64,000 bases of DNA, from the NCBI GenBank assembly GCA_023512835.1, contig CM042091.1, positions 18,989,506 to 19,053,505 of the forward strand, read 5' to 3'. Below are positions 10,519 through 23,587 of the stretch, piece after piece. The notes under the pieces were generated by a model. The model was not told the origin of the DNA, made no database searches, and saw only the letters and a program-made list of their open reading frames with translations. Each line of letters starts with the position of its first letter. Within the stretch, counting starts at the first letter, position 1. The DNA is from Taxillus chinensis (taxonomy: Eukaryota; Streptophyta; Magnoliopsida; Santalales; Loranthaceae). The position numbers and the translations under genes were made by a program.

Positions 10519-13500
10519 TGTCATCACCGGATTTCGTCCGGGAGGAAAACCACTTTTGGGGTGCGGTTCCCCCCCAACCTCCATCCGAATGGTGAAAAAT
10601 ACGGAATCACCACCAACCGTTTTGGGGTGCAGTTGGCCACCTAAAGGAACATTGATCTAATGCCGCTAGGGGATGGGCTCGGAAGTTTGTTACGCGTAGA
10701 GAAGGACTAACACCCTCACGACGCCCTTTCGGTACCTATCTAAAATTGGAGGATTTCTAATTTGTTTTAACTCTCTGCCTAAAATTGACTGATTTAAAAG
10801 TGAAGTGAAATTTGCATTTGTCCCAAAAGTCTATTTTCCTAAGTTATTCATTGAAGTGGAATTAAATCCAATTTATCCTAAGCTTCTAAGGGAAATCCTA
10901 ACAATTTTGATTTTTTTATTTTTTATTTCTTCATTCTTTGTTAAAGTTAAAAATTAAATTCAATTTATTCCTAAATCTCTAAAGGAAATTCTATGGTTTA
11001 TTCTAAGGTAAACTATCTAAAAATCTAAAGGAAACAATTTTTATTCCTAGATTTAATGCTAACGCTCTTTAAAATTAAATATATACAAAAAATATTGAGC
11101 CTGAAAACTAATGAAGAAAGGTGAAATTGAAAATTAAAAGGAAAGGCTCAATGCCAAAGCCCAAGTATAAAACTCTAAATTAACTTTTTTGTTTTTTGTT
11201 TTGTTTTTGTTGTAGTTTTAGAAAACCTTTTTTTGTTTTTGTTTTTTTTTTTAAGAAAAGTTTTTTTTTTAACATTTTTAATTAAAAGGAAGCTTTTTTT
11301 TTTGGTTTTGTTGTTTTTTCCTTGGAAAGACTTTTTTTTTTAAGAAACAAAATAAAAATGCACAAATAACTAAAACAAATGTGATGTGTGTGTAAGTGTC
11401 ATCCACAAAATAAAAACAAACTCATTTTTTTCTCTCTTTTTTTTCTCTTTCTTTTTCACTCTTTTTTTTTTTTTTACTATAGCTGATTTTGATTTACAAG
11501 TACAGTGAGTGTGAATATGCTGCCACATGCTCGGGACCTCTTAAGGAAATGAAATGATCTGATTTTTTTTTTAGCAACTACTTAAACAAAATGAAAGGAA
11601 ACACATCAACAACCATGTATGACAAGGCAGCCACGTCCAAGCATAACCGAACTGCCACATTCCTCTTAACAAAATCACGTTGGATCGATAGCTTACACCA
11701 CCCATAACAAGCAAGACTCGCCACGCTCAGATTTCCTAGCAAACCAAGTGCACAGGGAGGAAGCCAGACCGAAGACAAACAAAAGGAACAATAAAAATAG
11801 AGCAAGTAGAAACGAGCGTATGGGAGTGAAATCATAGACTTAAACGCAACAATCAACCATCAAGCTTGAAGAAAGACAAGCAAAAGAAGAAAAAAAACCA
11901 AAACAGTTTAAAAGAAAGCCTGGAAACCAAAACCTCATACGTCAGAAACATTAGAAACTGAAACAACTTAACAGAACCCACAGTGAATAGCTGAAACAAA
12001 AAGAATCCACACAATGAAATCTGTTTTCATAAACCTTTGCTTCTACTTGAAACTAGGGGAGGAAGATAAACTAAGCATGGGTTCTTCATCAACACAAAAC
12101 AAAACAAACAGAAGCAAACAAATACCCAAAGAAGCAGAAGCAAATAGGCATCTATGGACATCCATACAGCATAAACAGAATCCATAACCCGCACAAAACA
12201 CTTGAGTAACATGATAAGGTATACAACCAAACCAAACCCGACGATGTTAGAGTGCACAACCAGACCATGACACCGCGAACGGATCAAACCAGTATACGAA
12301 GTAGGAACAATCCGAAATAACGAGCAACACATGGAAAGCACCAAAGCAAAGGAGACATGTAGATAGCACTAAGGAAAAATGACATTACCAAAAACGTTTC
12401 CTGTTTGGTGTGGTGTCCGTCTTTGTGCGCGAACTGGGTGCCTTCTTCCCTGAGCTCCAGTTGACTGCTATGGCGTGCCGAGGCCTCTTCTCCTTGCCTT
12501 TCTCTGCTCGGCTCTCCTAGGTTGAAGATGGATGATGATCCCCAGCGGTCGGCGTAGGGAGGTCGGACGGGCTACCCCATAGTAACCGGCAGAACGAATT
12601 CCGGTTAAGGGCCGTGGGTGTACTCGGATTTGGTGGAGGCAGAGAGATGGAACTAGAGGAGCCCCCAAGGTTTTTTTGGTTCGATTTCTTCGGAGAAGAA
12701 GAGAGAAGAAGGGTGTGTGTTTTTTTTTCTCTGATTTTCGGAGAAGGAGGAGATCCAAGAGGGGCGATCTATTTTTTGGATGAAGAAGAAATCGGGCGAG
12801 AAGGAGCCGAGAGGAGAAGGCAAAGTCTGAAATTCTTTTTATATATTTTTTTTGTGGGGGGGATTGAGCCAGAGAGTGGGGCGGACGAGGAGAGGGATGA
12901 TGAATTGGGTTGTGGTGATCGGACTTTGGGGCCGGCCAGAGAGAGAGCCGAGAGATGAGGGCGGCGAGTTTTGGGTTATCGGGGAAAGGGAGCGATGATG
13001 ATGAATCGAAGGTTGTTGTAATCGATTTTTTTTGGGGGCCGGCCAGAGAGAGCAGAGGGACGAACAGCTTGGAGCTTTATAGGCGAGGTGGCTGAGGTTA
13101 CGGCTGGGAGATGGATTGGAGCGTTGAACCGGCCATGGGTTAGCACTACCGGGTAAGGGGTTAGGTTCGAGAGAGAGGGGAGAACCACGGTTTGAACCAT
13201 GGTTGAATCCGGCTGGCTGGAGGGCTGAGTTGGCGCGGTGGTCCGGTGGTCCTCCGAGATCCCGGCGTCTGTGGCGCGGCCTGAGGGATGCAGACGAGCG
13301 AGGAGGGAGAGAGAAAGGAAAGAGACAAAGAGGGTTGGTGGGAAGGGATAAGGTCGAGTCACGAGTGGCTGTTGTATTTTTATTTTATTTTTATTTTGTT
13401 TTTGTTTTGTTTTGTTTTTGTATTTTGTTTTTGTTATTTTTGTTTTTATTTTATTTTCTTTATTTGTTTTCTAACCAATTGATGGCTGACATGTGGCCTG

Positions 13501-14154
13501 GGGGCGGGAAAAGAAAAAGAAAAAAAGAAAATTCCTTTGTTTTTGAGCTTTTAACTGATGTCTTTTGGTTTTTGGGATCGGCAGGACAAACCGGACTTCA
13601 AAACATCTCGAAAAAAATATTTTTGGACTCGGGGCGTCGTGACGAGCGACCCCGTGTCAAATTTATTTGAAAACGATCTCGTTTTTACAGCAAGCCTGTA
13701 CTGAGATTATTTATTACCGAAAAAATGATTTTATTTTGATTTTTAATGGAAAAGGCCCTAGGAGCAAATATATACAATATACATGTCAAAATTCTCAGAA
13801 CGACGGGTAGAATAGAAAAATGAGGTTCATGACCTGACCCGGAGTGTCGTTTGAAAAGTCAAACCATTTTGAGCCCCGATAGCGGCCCGAACGCTGTTTT
13901 GATCACATCTTCTTCGTTTGACCTCCGAATTGAGCGCAGTCGATGGCGTTGATCCTCAAATTTGATTTTCTATCGCCCAAGGCTGGCTCTTCGGTAGTCG
14001 GAGGCTTTTCTTGAATAATATCTTGAAATCGGGCATTTGCGGCTCAACGGTCACGACTCCGTCTTTCTGCAAAAATTTCAACAAATCGAAGCGGGATAGA
14101 AGGAAAATTGAATTTGATGAAATGTGTCCAACCCGGACAAATTAGGGTCCAACA
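10519..14154 (-). mobile_element. Very long (3.6 kb) solo LTR, probably Tat/Ogre-type gypsy
   Basis: A perfect 5-bp duplication gtaac flanks it (10514-10518 and 14155-14159), and it begins TGTCATCACC and ends GGTCCAACA. No internal PBS, gag-pol or second LTR was found, so the simplest reading is one LTR left by LTR-LTR recombination. The block at about 10540-10740 (ggtgcggtt, cacctaaagg, taacaccct) resembles long LTRs of Tat/Ogre elements. Minus orientation is favoured by a TATA-like cctataaag (about 13071-13083 read in reverse) followed by CT-rich leader-like DNA. Open frames at 12614-12958 (+) and 12976-13362 (-) match nothing I know. Confidence 0.75.
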
Positions 14155-14259
14155 GTAACACACATTATAAGTATTTTTATAGTTTATAAAACGAATTTTA
14201 CTATTTTATTTATTAAATAAGCAAAAATAGCTTTCCAAAAATATTATCAAACTGGCTCT

Positions 14260-14600
14260 TAATCTTACAAGAAATGGTAACCTAGGCGGCATTTCTAAAA
14301 TGCCACAACATGGAACAAAATTACAACTATAAGAACTAGTAGCGTAAAATGGAAACACCGATGTTAAGGCATTGGTAAAAGTAAATTGTGGCATAGATTT
14401 AATATATAGTACGGTATTCAAAAACATCACCCCACGAAATTTAGCAGCGTTTTTAGAAACACCACTACATGTGTGGTAGCGTTTTCAAAATGCTATTAAA
14501 GTCGTACTAGTTTTTATACAGTGCATGTTTATTTTGGTCATGAAAATGTTGCTAATAAGGCTAGAAATGTTGCCAGACATGGGCGACGTTACGTCTATCT
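14260..14600. repeat. Possible CACTA-type transposon end fragment
   Basis: Contains tacaagaaat followed by ggcggcatttctaaaatgcc, and later accactacatgtg with tagcgttttcaaaatgct. Such repeated 'gc..tttt.aaaatgc' palindromes are common near CACTA element ends. Neither complete ends nor a 3-bp duplication was identified. Confidence 0.35.
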
Positions 14601-15778
14601 CAGGGTGTGTAGCTACACACTCTGAAAACTAAAAAAAATCATAATTTTCTCTCATCTCTCATCTCTCAATGTCAACCCATACCACCAGAAAATCTTTACC
14701 TTAGTGCGCATGGCACAACTGCACTCGTACAAGCAAAGACGCACAGGCGGCGCAGCAAGCGCATGTAGCACAATTCTCTCCATCTCAATCCAACCATTCG
14801 TCCATCATTGTATTGTGCCATCGTTGACAGTCGATCGACATTAGCCAACTCACCACACGCAAGGGCACGACCGGCAATGCGGCAATAGCCAACAAGTTAT
14901 AACCTACAAGCGTGATGCATTAGTCAATAATAGTCACCGACACTCGATGCTGATGAGGTTCGGCCTCCAAAGTCCAGCATTGCTTCTACGTTTTTGAATT
15001 TGGTGTTGGCAAGAGCCACAACGAGGTGATCGATCACTCTTTTGGCGGGCCCAATAAAGAAAGGAGGATCTTACATCCTAAATCTACTTTTTTGTTGTGG
15101 TTCGCTTCTGATTGCAAATTTCATACGGTAGACGATGACATGTTAAACATGAAAGTCAAAGCAATAATTACTATTTCACGTGTAATACTAGTCTGATAGT
15201 TGGCGGCAAGTATAATAATAATTAAGAAATTGACTCATTGTTAAATTAATTATAGTTTTACTATTAGTGCTACATATATGCAGGTACATTAGGAGCACTT
15301 TCATCTGATGTGTTGTTTTTTCTCTTATTTCTTAAGTTTTTTGTCAATTTCGGTTGCAATTTAGAAAATATTAAAATGCATGAATATCTACTTAGAAATT
15401 AGTGTTTTTAAGTATTTGATATTATAAATTGAACACCTTAAAAAAATTTATAGAGCATTCCCTGCTGCCAGGTTTATTTTTCATTAACACTTTTCATTTG
15501 GCATGTCACTGCAATGATAGAAAGTTCATTATTTTTCTTCCAAGTTAATAGTTATGACAGAATAGTTGAAATTACTCATAAGTATTTGAAATAAAAATAA
15601 ATATTTATCATATTCCAAGAAAAGTGAAATATTACATCCAAAATTTACAATATTCTTTCTGGCTGCCTGCTCTAACAAGAGGCCAAGTTTTGGATATTGT
15701 GTTCATATATACTCTAATAAAAATAATTCGATCCTTTTACAATGATCTTTAAGGATGAATCATTATTAGCTAGAGAGG
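14601..15778. other. Intergenic DNA, no gene recognised
   Basis: No open frame of interest and no repeat family I can name. Confidence 0.5.
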
Positions 15779-15783
15779 CCTCG

Positions 15784-16953
15784 TGTCATGCCCCGGATTT
15801 TCCAACTCGAGGAAACCGGTTCGTAACTCTCCTTTACCTACCCGGTAGATAAGGGGTTGGTTTAAACAATACCTCATAGAGACATCACAAATAATCACAA
15901 CAGTTATTCACAAGCCAAACCACATGTCCTTATTATATTCAAATCCCTTTTACATCATTTTACCATTTGGGGTTACATTAGTTTCCTTAAAATAACATAA
16001 TATAAAAAGTAACAAAACAATAAACTTAGTCTTCCACCTTAGTGTTCTACCTAATGCCTGTAAGCTCCTAAAAAGAAAAGCAAATCACAACAGGAGGAGT
16101 GAGCAACCATAACATAATAAAGATTCTGTCTCCCGACCCATCCATGCTCCTAATATCTACATGTTAAGTATGCCTGTACAGTGTCGTGGCAATAATACCC
16201 AAAACGTTTATAAATAGCATTCACTTCACGGTCCTCATAAATTAAATAACGCATAAGTAAGCCACACAAGTAATCACAATCACAGCCACACAGGCTGCCA
16301 CAACCATAGCTACATAGGCTACCACAATTAATAACATCCAGAATTAACACATCACAATAACATCCACAATTAATAACACATCACAATGTCACACATACTC
16401 ACATCACAATGCTATAAAATAATCTCTATAAAATAACAGGAGTAGCACAAAAGACTCGCCCCGAAGAGTTCCATAGAGACCCTGCCCCGAAGCTTAGACC
16501 CGAACTGCTGACCCAAAGCTGCTGACCCGAAGATCCTAACTTGAAGATTTGCCTTGAAGATCCGTAGAAGTCTACCTCAAAGATCCTGACTCGAAGCTCT
16601 GACCCGAAGATCCTGACTCGAAGCCTTGCCTCAAAGCCCTGACTCGAAGATCTGCCTCAAAGATCCTGACTCAAAGCCCTGACTCGAAGATCCGTTGAAC
16701 TCTGCCTCAAAGATCCTGACTTGAAGCTTTGACCTGAAGATCTTGACTCAAAGCCTTCGACTCTTTAACCCTAATGCGCCGCCAACCTCACAGTTCGTCA
16801 AGGTTACTGTTTATCATCATTTTCACTCATTCTCTGTCTGGAATCAATCCAGTGACTCCCCAGACGTTCCCAAACACGTTTTTTTACTTGACATACTACC
16901 ATTTACACCATAAAGCACGTCCTAAACACCTCTGAATCACATAGTAACAATGG

Positions 16954-17003
<50 letters not shown>

Positions 17004-17612
17004 TATACCCATCTAGATTTGCATTCATAACCCTCATAAACATACACAGCTACAAAACTCCCAGATTACAGAAACACATCCCCATAATGATCCACATTAG
17101 ATCTTAGCCACAGATTACATACGAGACCACCAGATTCTATTCAAAATGGGGTTCATCGCAAATCATACCATGCCAACCATAAACGCAACAAACAAAACTA
17201 AAGGAAGGAGTTTAGGACCACCTACCTCGATCTGGAATTGGGTTACAAGACCTGCTCTTCGCGTTTTGGATCCAAGAACTCCTTTACCCCTTTTTCCTAA
17301 CGTCTTTCTTTCTCTTTCTCTTTCTCTCTCTCTCTCTCTCTGAATGAAAACATGCACAGAAAAGCCCTTTCCCCTTTTTTGCTTTCTTCCTTCAATACTA
17401 TTATTCCATCTATTAAAATTCAATTACCATAATACCCCAAAAGACCCTTAAATAAGCTCATATTGCTCCATGGGGCCTCAGACTCCAAAACGGGTCCAAG
17501 TACAATCAAATTTCCACAGTTTTTGAGCCCAATCACATTCTCACATCCACTTATCCCAATTCTCACTCTAACGCAAAGTCCACTCCTAGGACCAAGAATA
17601 TGGGTCCTTACA
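15784..17612 (-). mobile_element. Gypsy solo LTR (family E), minus strand
   Basis: 1829 bp flanked by a perfect 5-bp duplication cctcg (15779-15783 and 17613-17617), with TG...CA ends. Its left end (tgtcatgccccgg, then aaaccggttcgtaact and acccggtaga) is the reverse complement of the right end of the 5' LTR at 58397-60257, so it is the same gypsy family in opposite orientation. It contains a tandem repeat (16445-16765), a (CA)n(TA)n tract (about 16954-17003) and a (CT)n tract (about 17306-17341). Confidence 0.85.
16445..16765. repeat. Degenerate minisatellite inside the family E solo LTR
   Basis: About 15-20 imperfect copies of a 15-20 bp unit of the form gactcgaagatcct / gcctcaaagatcct. It lies 660-980 bp from the LTR 3' end, in the same general area where the two other family E LTRs carry unrelated minisatellites. 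Confidence 0.8.
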
Positions 17613-17617
17613 CCTCG

Positions 17618-18661
17618 GATATGACTCATGATAAAGTTAAGTACTTCATGAAATGAAAAAAAAAATAGTTGGCATCATAAAAAAATTATACCAATGAGAG
17701 TCCAATATGAATAATCAAAATAAATTGCATTTCTTGAGTTGACATCATAAAAACTATAAATGCGAATGAAATGTTGAAACACGTACAACAAAATAGAAGG
17801 ATTTAAGAAAAGTATAATAGATAAACAACTAAAAATATATTATAATTAACTTAAAACTCTACATTTAACTTATGAAGCATAGTACTCATGTTAAACAAAA
17901 GTTATATGGAAAAATCGTTTGTTAGTGTGAAACCGACATTTAAATTGATGGGATAAAACACCTCTTAAAATTATCATAATAAAACATTAACTGATTTCAA
18001 GTCATATGCTTTAGGAAATGGCCACAAACTCTATACTGCTTTTGCTAGCAGATTTATATACGACATGAAGATGGTAAAAAATCATTCATATTGACTACCC
18101 AAGGAACTCTACAATGATAACATGACTGCCTTTAGCCAAGTGAAACCTCAGGTCTCATCAATGCAAAGATAATTATTTATGGGAGATTATGGGTCAAGGT
18201 GCCAATGGCCTAGGACAATTCAAGCACTTAGAAGAATTTTAAATGGATTTGTGATTATGGTAAACCAAATATATATATATATATATATATATTACAATTT
18301 GTGAAGCTATTACAAAAAAAAAAGAACTTAATGTCAATCAATTATAAAAAAAAAAGATAACGTGTGGCAAACTATTGGAACTGCTATGTTTATGCCATAT
18401 TTGCTTATGTGAAATGGACTAGGACTGCTAGGAAAGCAAAATGGACTGTTGTAGGGGCAATAAAATGGACTGTTATTGATATAAAATGTTTTTATGCTAT
18501 TTTTCATATGCCTAGATGCCCATACCTAAACCTGCTATGCCTACATGCCCATACACAGTGAGGAGACTAGAATTTGAACAAAACAACAATGTATTAGCAA
18601 TGATGCTTCCAATAGCAATAGACACAAGACAGTAAGTGTAATAGAGAGACCAGAATATAAA
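17618..18661. other. AT-rich intergenic DNA
   Basis: A (TA)n run near 18270-18291 and short poly-A runs. No gene or element ends recognised. Confidence 0.5.
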
Positions 18662-20469
18662 TGTTAGGGTCCACTCCAGCTAGATTCTCATAAGAAGAAG
18701 TTGCAGGAAACTCTCCTATAGACTCTTTTGATTAATTTATAAAAATGAACCGTATAAATTGTGTCTATAGGTTTTGCGAAGTGCTCGGTCAAGTAATAAA
18801 ATGGAGTATTAAGACTCCGGTTGTCGAACCCACAAGGAGGTAGCTAATGCCGTTAAGCGGCAAGCACTAAGCTAACAAGTTGTTTTTATGTCCTGGACAA
18901 TTGATTTTTGTTGAAAGGTGATTAAATCAAAAAGTTGGCAAGCTATTGGTATAGAAATTTCAGTGATTAAGGATCTAGGGTCACAATGTTTACCACCCAA
19001 TCGATTGTAATCGTCTGGTTATGGCTCTTGTTCTTGATTGATGTTCTAGTTCATGTTCATGTTGATTATCTCCTACCTATCTTACATTTGGTCCATGCTA
19101 AGATAGATTTAAGGCTTTTATCCCATTTGGTCCATGTGAATAAAAGTGATCAAGGTAGACAAACAATCTAATAGTTGCGGACTTGGTCCATCATGCAATA
19201 TTAAATCTAATTCACTAGTGTTCCACCCTAGACAAGGGCTAAGATTACGTAATTATGCATAAACTAGGCATTTCCATTCAAGCAAATGAATTAAACAAGA
19301 ACTGAATTCTATTTTATTAAACAACCATAACCAAACGACTACAATTTATTGGGGGCTACATTGCTCCCCTAGACTAACAAGACTACTCCATAATCATGAC
19401 AAAAACAATAACAATCATAGGAAAGAACATGATTACGATCCCAGGACAATAAAGGAAGACCCCAAGATGAACCAGGACTCCGGCCTCCAAAGACTCCGGC
19501 GTCGCCGCCCAAACTCACTCCTTGCCAAGGACAATCCGATCTTTTAGCAATGGCTATAGCTCTTTTCGAACTCGGATCAGATTCTCCCACTCAAGATGAT
19601 TTACAATGCCTCCAAAGACCCCTATTTATAGGTTTTAGTGGGCCAAATTAGGGTTACAAAAGGTGTGCCCTAATTATAAATGTGGTCGCAGCCAAAACGA
19701 TGTCGTTTTGGTTAGTGACACTAATCGACGTTCTAGGCGAAATAAAACTCAAACTACACCAAATTTGACCCCAGTTCTTTAGAGGAAAATGATTAAAACA
19801 ACAAAATACATCATTTGGAGCGCAAAAAATGCTTGCACGTGAGAATGCACGTGAGAAGACCCTTTTCACGTGCGGCTCCAATTTGACTCAAATTTGCTCC
19901 AAAGCTTCCTCTTGAGTTGTAGAAGGCATCCATGCAATAAAATCCTTGCACGTGAGAATGCTTTTCACGTGCACCTTGATTTTGCCTTCATTTTGCTTCC
20001 ATCTTCTTCCTATAGCTTCCTTGTGAGTTGATGGAGTGATCTAGCCAAAGTGTGTGGGAAAAGGTTGCTCCAAAACCTGCCAAAAACACTCAAAAAGTAC
20101 CACTATACACCAAACAGGGGTCTTCCTAGGGGTTAGAGCAAATATGTCGAAAATAACATGCAAATAGGTACAAAACATACGCTAAAACACCCTATATAAG
20201 GCATAGGATAACGGCATAAATGCACGTTATCAAAAAACACACCTTATAATAATAAAGACTTAGCTATAAATAGCCTTACATTGCAATAACCCTCATGATC
20301 TCACTAATTTACTAACTTCCCCATTATTATTAAAAACTACTCCACTAAGTACTCCACCACAAAGATCATGGAAATAACTACCGCACAAACTCCACTACAA
20401 GGATCATGGGAATAGTGACATTGAACTAAGGGCACATGATAAACAATAAAAATAATTAATTATGAGACA
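18662..20469 (-). repeat. Left (3') LTR of gypsy A, interrupted
   Basis: Segments 18662-18745 and 20238-20469 match 33119-33430 closely (tagggtccactc, ttgattaatttataaaa, aagacttagctataaatagcc). The reverse complement has a polypurine tract (aaaggaggaaga) directly ahead of TGTCTCAT, which marks this as a 3' LTR. A solo LTR interrupts it. Confidence 0.8.
18746..20232 (-). mobile_element. Solo LTR inside the LTR of gypsy A
   Basis: 1487 bp flanked by aaaaa at 18741-18745 and 20233-20237; the interrupted host LTR is known from its uninterrupted copy near 33200, which supports the junctions. TG...CA ends. Read on the minus strand it begins TGATAACGTGCATTTATGCC and near its end has the block cttgaccgagcacttcgcaa shared with LTRs B and C. 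No coding capacity. Confidence 0.8.
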
Positions 20470-20571
20470 TCTTCCTCCTTTGATAAGTGATATATGGCTA
20501 TTCCATTAAAGTGCACCCCTCCTGAAAAAATGACTTGTCTCTAAGTCAAAATGCTGGACATTATTTTTTAA

Positions 20572-21123
20572 TCAAATCATAGTCCTCCTAACTAGCCCCT
20601 TCAACACCATGAGACATCCATGCAACCAAAATTTCCAGGACATGAGAATTCCCAAATTCATGCCAATGGTGGGATAATTTTTTTCTCGGTTGAACAATGA
20701 ATTCAAATGCGTCGTTGATGGAAGAAGGTACTCTGATGCAACCACTGCAGCACCATGAACTGGTAAAAAAAGTGAGACATGAAAGACTGGATGTATTTTA
20801 GAGGTGGGTGGTAGGTCCAATTCATATGCAACAGACCCAATACGGCACATAATCTTGTAGGGACCAAAATACCGTGGAGATAATTTCTAGTTGACACGTC
20901 CTACAAGAGTTTTTTTGATGGTACAATTGCAAGTGAAGAAACAGCAATTCTCTTTCTTCAAAATGAACCTTCCGCCTATGAGAATTAGCCACCTGTTTCA
21001 TTTACTGTTGGGCCTTGGACAAATTCTGTTTGAGGACAACAAGCAACTCATCATGAATAGAAACAAACTCCTCCAAATCTGGGATCATGTCTCTCCTTAA
21101 ACAAATGGAATAACTAGAAGGGG
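20572..21123 (-). pseudogene. gypsy A integrase C-terminal end
   Basis: Minus-strand frames give [34 protein letters not shown] and [19 protein letters not shown], then [12 protein letters not shown]. This is the classic end of a Ty3-gypsy integrase with the post-integrase tail. Frameshifts near 20850-20900 and in-frame stops break it. Continuity with 29460-29737 is restored when LTR B and one atcat copy are removed. Confidence 0.85.
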
Positions 21124-21498
21124 ATCATTGAACATGGGAGATTTTTATCACATTTTTAGGGCCATTTTGAGTACATTTTTATACTCTTTTGCTTCATTTA
21201 TTGTCTAATTATGTTACATTATCACATTTTCATGCTCTAACACGAAACAGAGAATTTTTGGAGTTTTGTGATATTTTTGCTATATTTTGATAGGAATCCA
21301 AGAGTCAAGGAAGAATTCATCAGATCATCAGAATGAATATGGAATCCCAAAGACCTAAAGATCATGATGAGCAAATTTAAAGTTGGTCGGGTGAAGCCCA
21401 AATTGCATAGTTGGCGTCTCTGAGCCTCAATGAAGACACTTTCCTTCTAGTCGGGTGAAATCTGAAGTGGTTAGGTGATGGTCGGATGAAAGACTCTT

Positions 21499-23587
21499 TG
21501 TAAGGATCCGTATATATGTTAGCATAACTTATAATCTATATTTGATGTTAAAAATGTTATTTTGAGAATGTAGCCATTAATACGATCGTTTTGACAATAT
21601 TTGGGCCTAATTTGAGGTCCAGAAGCCTCCAGGGGTTATTTAATAAATTTTGGGAGTTAAATTGAGAGTTAATAAGTGAAAATTAGAATTTTGAAGGGCT
21701 TTTTGGAAATTATTAAGGAATAGGACAAATTTTAATTAAAAATAGGGTTTTGGGGTTTTATTATTTATTATAACTTTGTTTTGAGAAATCCTAGCCGTCA
21801 GAGGAGAGTTTTTAGTGTTCTTCGCGTTCTTCATTGTTTTTCGTTGATTCTAGACCGTTCTTGCGAGTTTAATCCCTTCGGAAGGCAAGAGATAGGTGAT
21901 TCTTGATTCCTCGTTATTCTATTGCACGAACACAAATTGTTAGAATATATATATATATACACACACATACACATAAACGTTTGGATATGTATGTATTTAT
22001 ATAAAAATATTCATTTACGTGTATATACATACGGCTGGGCGATTGTTGCAGTGCGGCGTGATTCAATCGGTTTCGAATCCTTAGACGAGCTACTGCACCT
22101 GTTATCCCTTTTATTATATTCTAATTAATTGTTATTAATTTCTACCCGTACCAGGGCAGTTGGCCTGGTTTCTTCCAATGTTAATAAGAAGACACCAGGC
22201 ATCGAATGACAACTTAATTAGCGTCTCCATGACCGTGGGGGGGGGGGGGGCTATACGTTCCTGCCTCCACAATCCGTTCAATCCAATGCAAGGACAAGGG
22301 TTTTGTTTTATTTTATTTAATTTTCTCTTAATAAAAAAGGGGGCATCTTTACATGCGTGGTTTCGTGGCAATGAAAGAAAAGGGGCATCTTTTTTTTAGT
22401 GTCAGATTTTTCTTAAAAAGGGGGGGCTTAATTGATATTATAGTTTAATAATATGAAGTATTACTTGAAGCTTGATATTATTAATTTATCATCTAAAATA
22501 TTGTCGGAGGCTTGACATTAATAGTTTGATATTAGAAACATTGTTTGTCGCTTGATATTTATAGTCTGACAATAGAAATATTGTTTGTAGTTCAATGTTA
22601 GAAATTTGGCATTTAAATGTGACTTGTATGTAGCTTAATATTACTTAATTGATATTTAAGATGTTGGATGTTTGATGAATATTTATATATGTATGTATAT
22701 CTATATATATTATTTGTGGTTAGTGCCGGATTGATGAATTAAATATTTTGTAAGGCTGTTGTATTGAATTTTGACTGTTGAAATATTCTATTTATTGATT
22801 ATATGTGGAATTGGTGGTGGAGTTGGTTGGGTTAATCGCAAGTCCCACATAGGGCTGGCAAGAGGCCGCAGGTCCCCTATATGGCTGGTTAACTGAGGTC
22901 CCATACATGGTAGGTTGTCGTTAGGGACACCACAGGTCCCACATATGGCTATCTGGTAATGACTGGATCCTTAGAGCTGGATGTGGGGATCTCCTGGATG
23001 GTTGGATTGTTTGGTGTGTACCCTTAATGAATGAAATGTAATGTGTGTGATATTATATTTTGTGATTGAATGTAAGCTTATTGTGATAAAGTAGGACACT
23101 ATACTGGCACAAGCATACACCGATCATGTAGACTTAGGAATTCATGTTATAGGATGGTGAGGAGATGGAGATCACCTATTGGGCATTTGTGCTCACCCCT
23201 ACTTTGTTGACATGTTTCAGGTATCGACTCATTCGCTAGAGGCTGGTCTGAAGCTAATTTTTGTCTGTTTTAAATTTTATAATAACTTGGTTTATGGATT
23301 TTGTAAAACATGATTGATTTTATTATTTGAATATCTGGACGAGGGTCCGTGGAAGTTGTATTGGAATTATAGCATGACTCTGTTATTAATAAATTATTTT
23401 CCTTAACTTCATAGCATGTGGGAATGTACAGGAATACCCCTGATGTATGAATGTACAGGTTTATCTTGGACAGCACCCGATGTGTAGTCCATATTGGTGC
23501 TAATCACCAACCCCTTGACCCTTCGGGTGTGGGCATGGGGAAGTCACACTCTTAGTTCCGGTCCTTCCGGGATTTGGGGGTGTGACA
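21499..23587 (+). mobile_element. Solo LTR D1 inside LTR B
   Basis: 2089 bp, TGTAAGGATCC...GGGTGTGACA, flanked by ctctt (21494-21498) and ctctc (23588-23592), a one-mismatch duplication. The final 100 bases are closely matched, reversed, by 35846-35950. It carries a poly-G tract near 22238-22250 and a 40-bp tandem repeat. The block ctattgggcatttgtgctcacccct near 23177-23201 recalls family E LTRs, so a related gypsy lineage is likely. Confidence 0.8.
22470..22660 (+). repeat. 40-bp tandem repeat in LTR D1
   Basis: Four to five copies with starts at 22470, 22510, 22550 and 22590, each beginning gcttgatatt or similar and ending attgtttgt(c/a). The equivalent array is visible in reverse in LTR D2 at about 36770-36990, so the array predates the split of the two copies. 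Confidence 0.8.

Noticed and set aside
13203..13670. 155-codon open frame rich in Phe/Leu/Tyr
   Set aside because: It is produced by a long TTTTATTTTTG-type low-complexity tract inside the giant solo LTR. No domain is visible.
16445..16765. CRISPR-like array
   Set aside because: Copies are directly adjacent and degenerate, without unique spacers, and lie inside a plant LTR.
17163..17423. 86-codon minus-strand frame with an RERERE run
   Set aside because: It is an artefact of the (CT)n microsatellite within a solo LTR.
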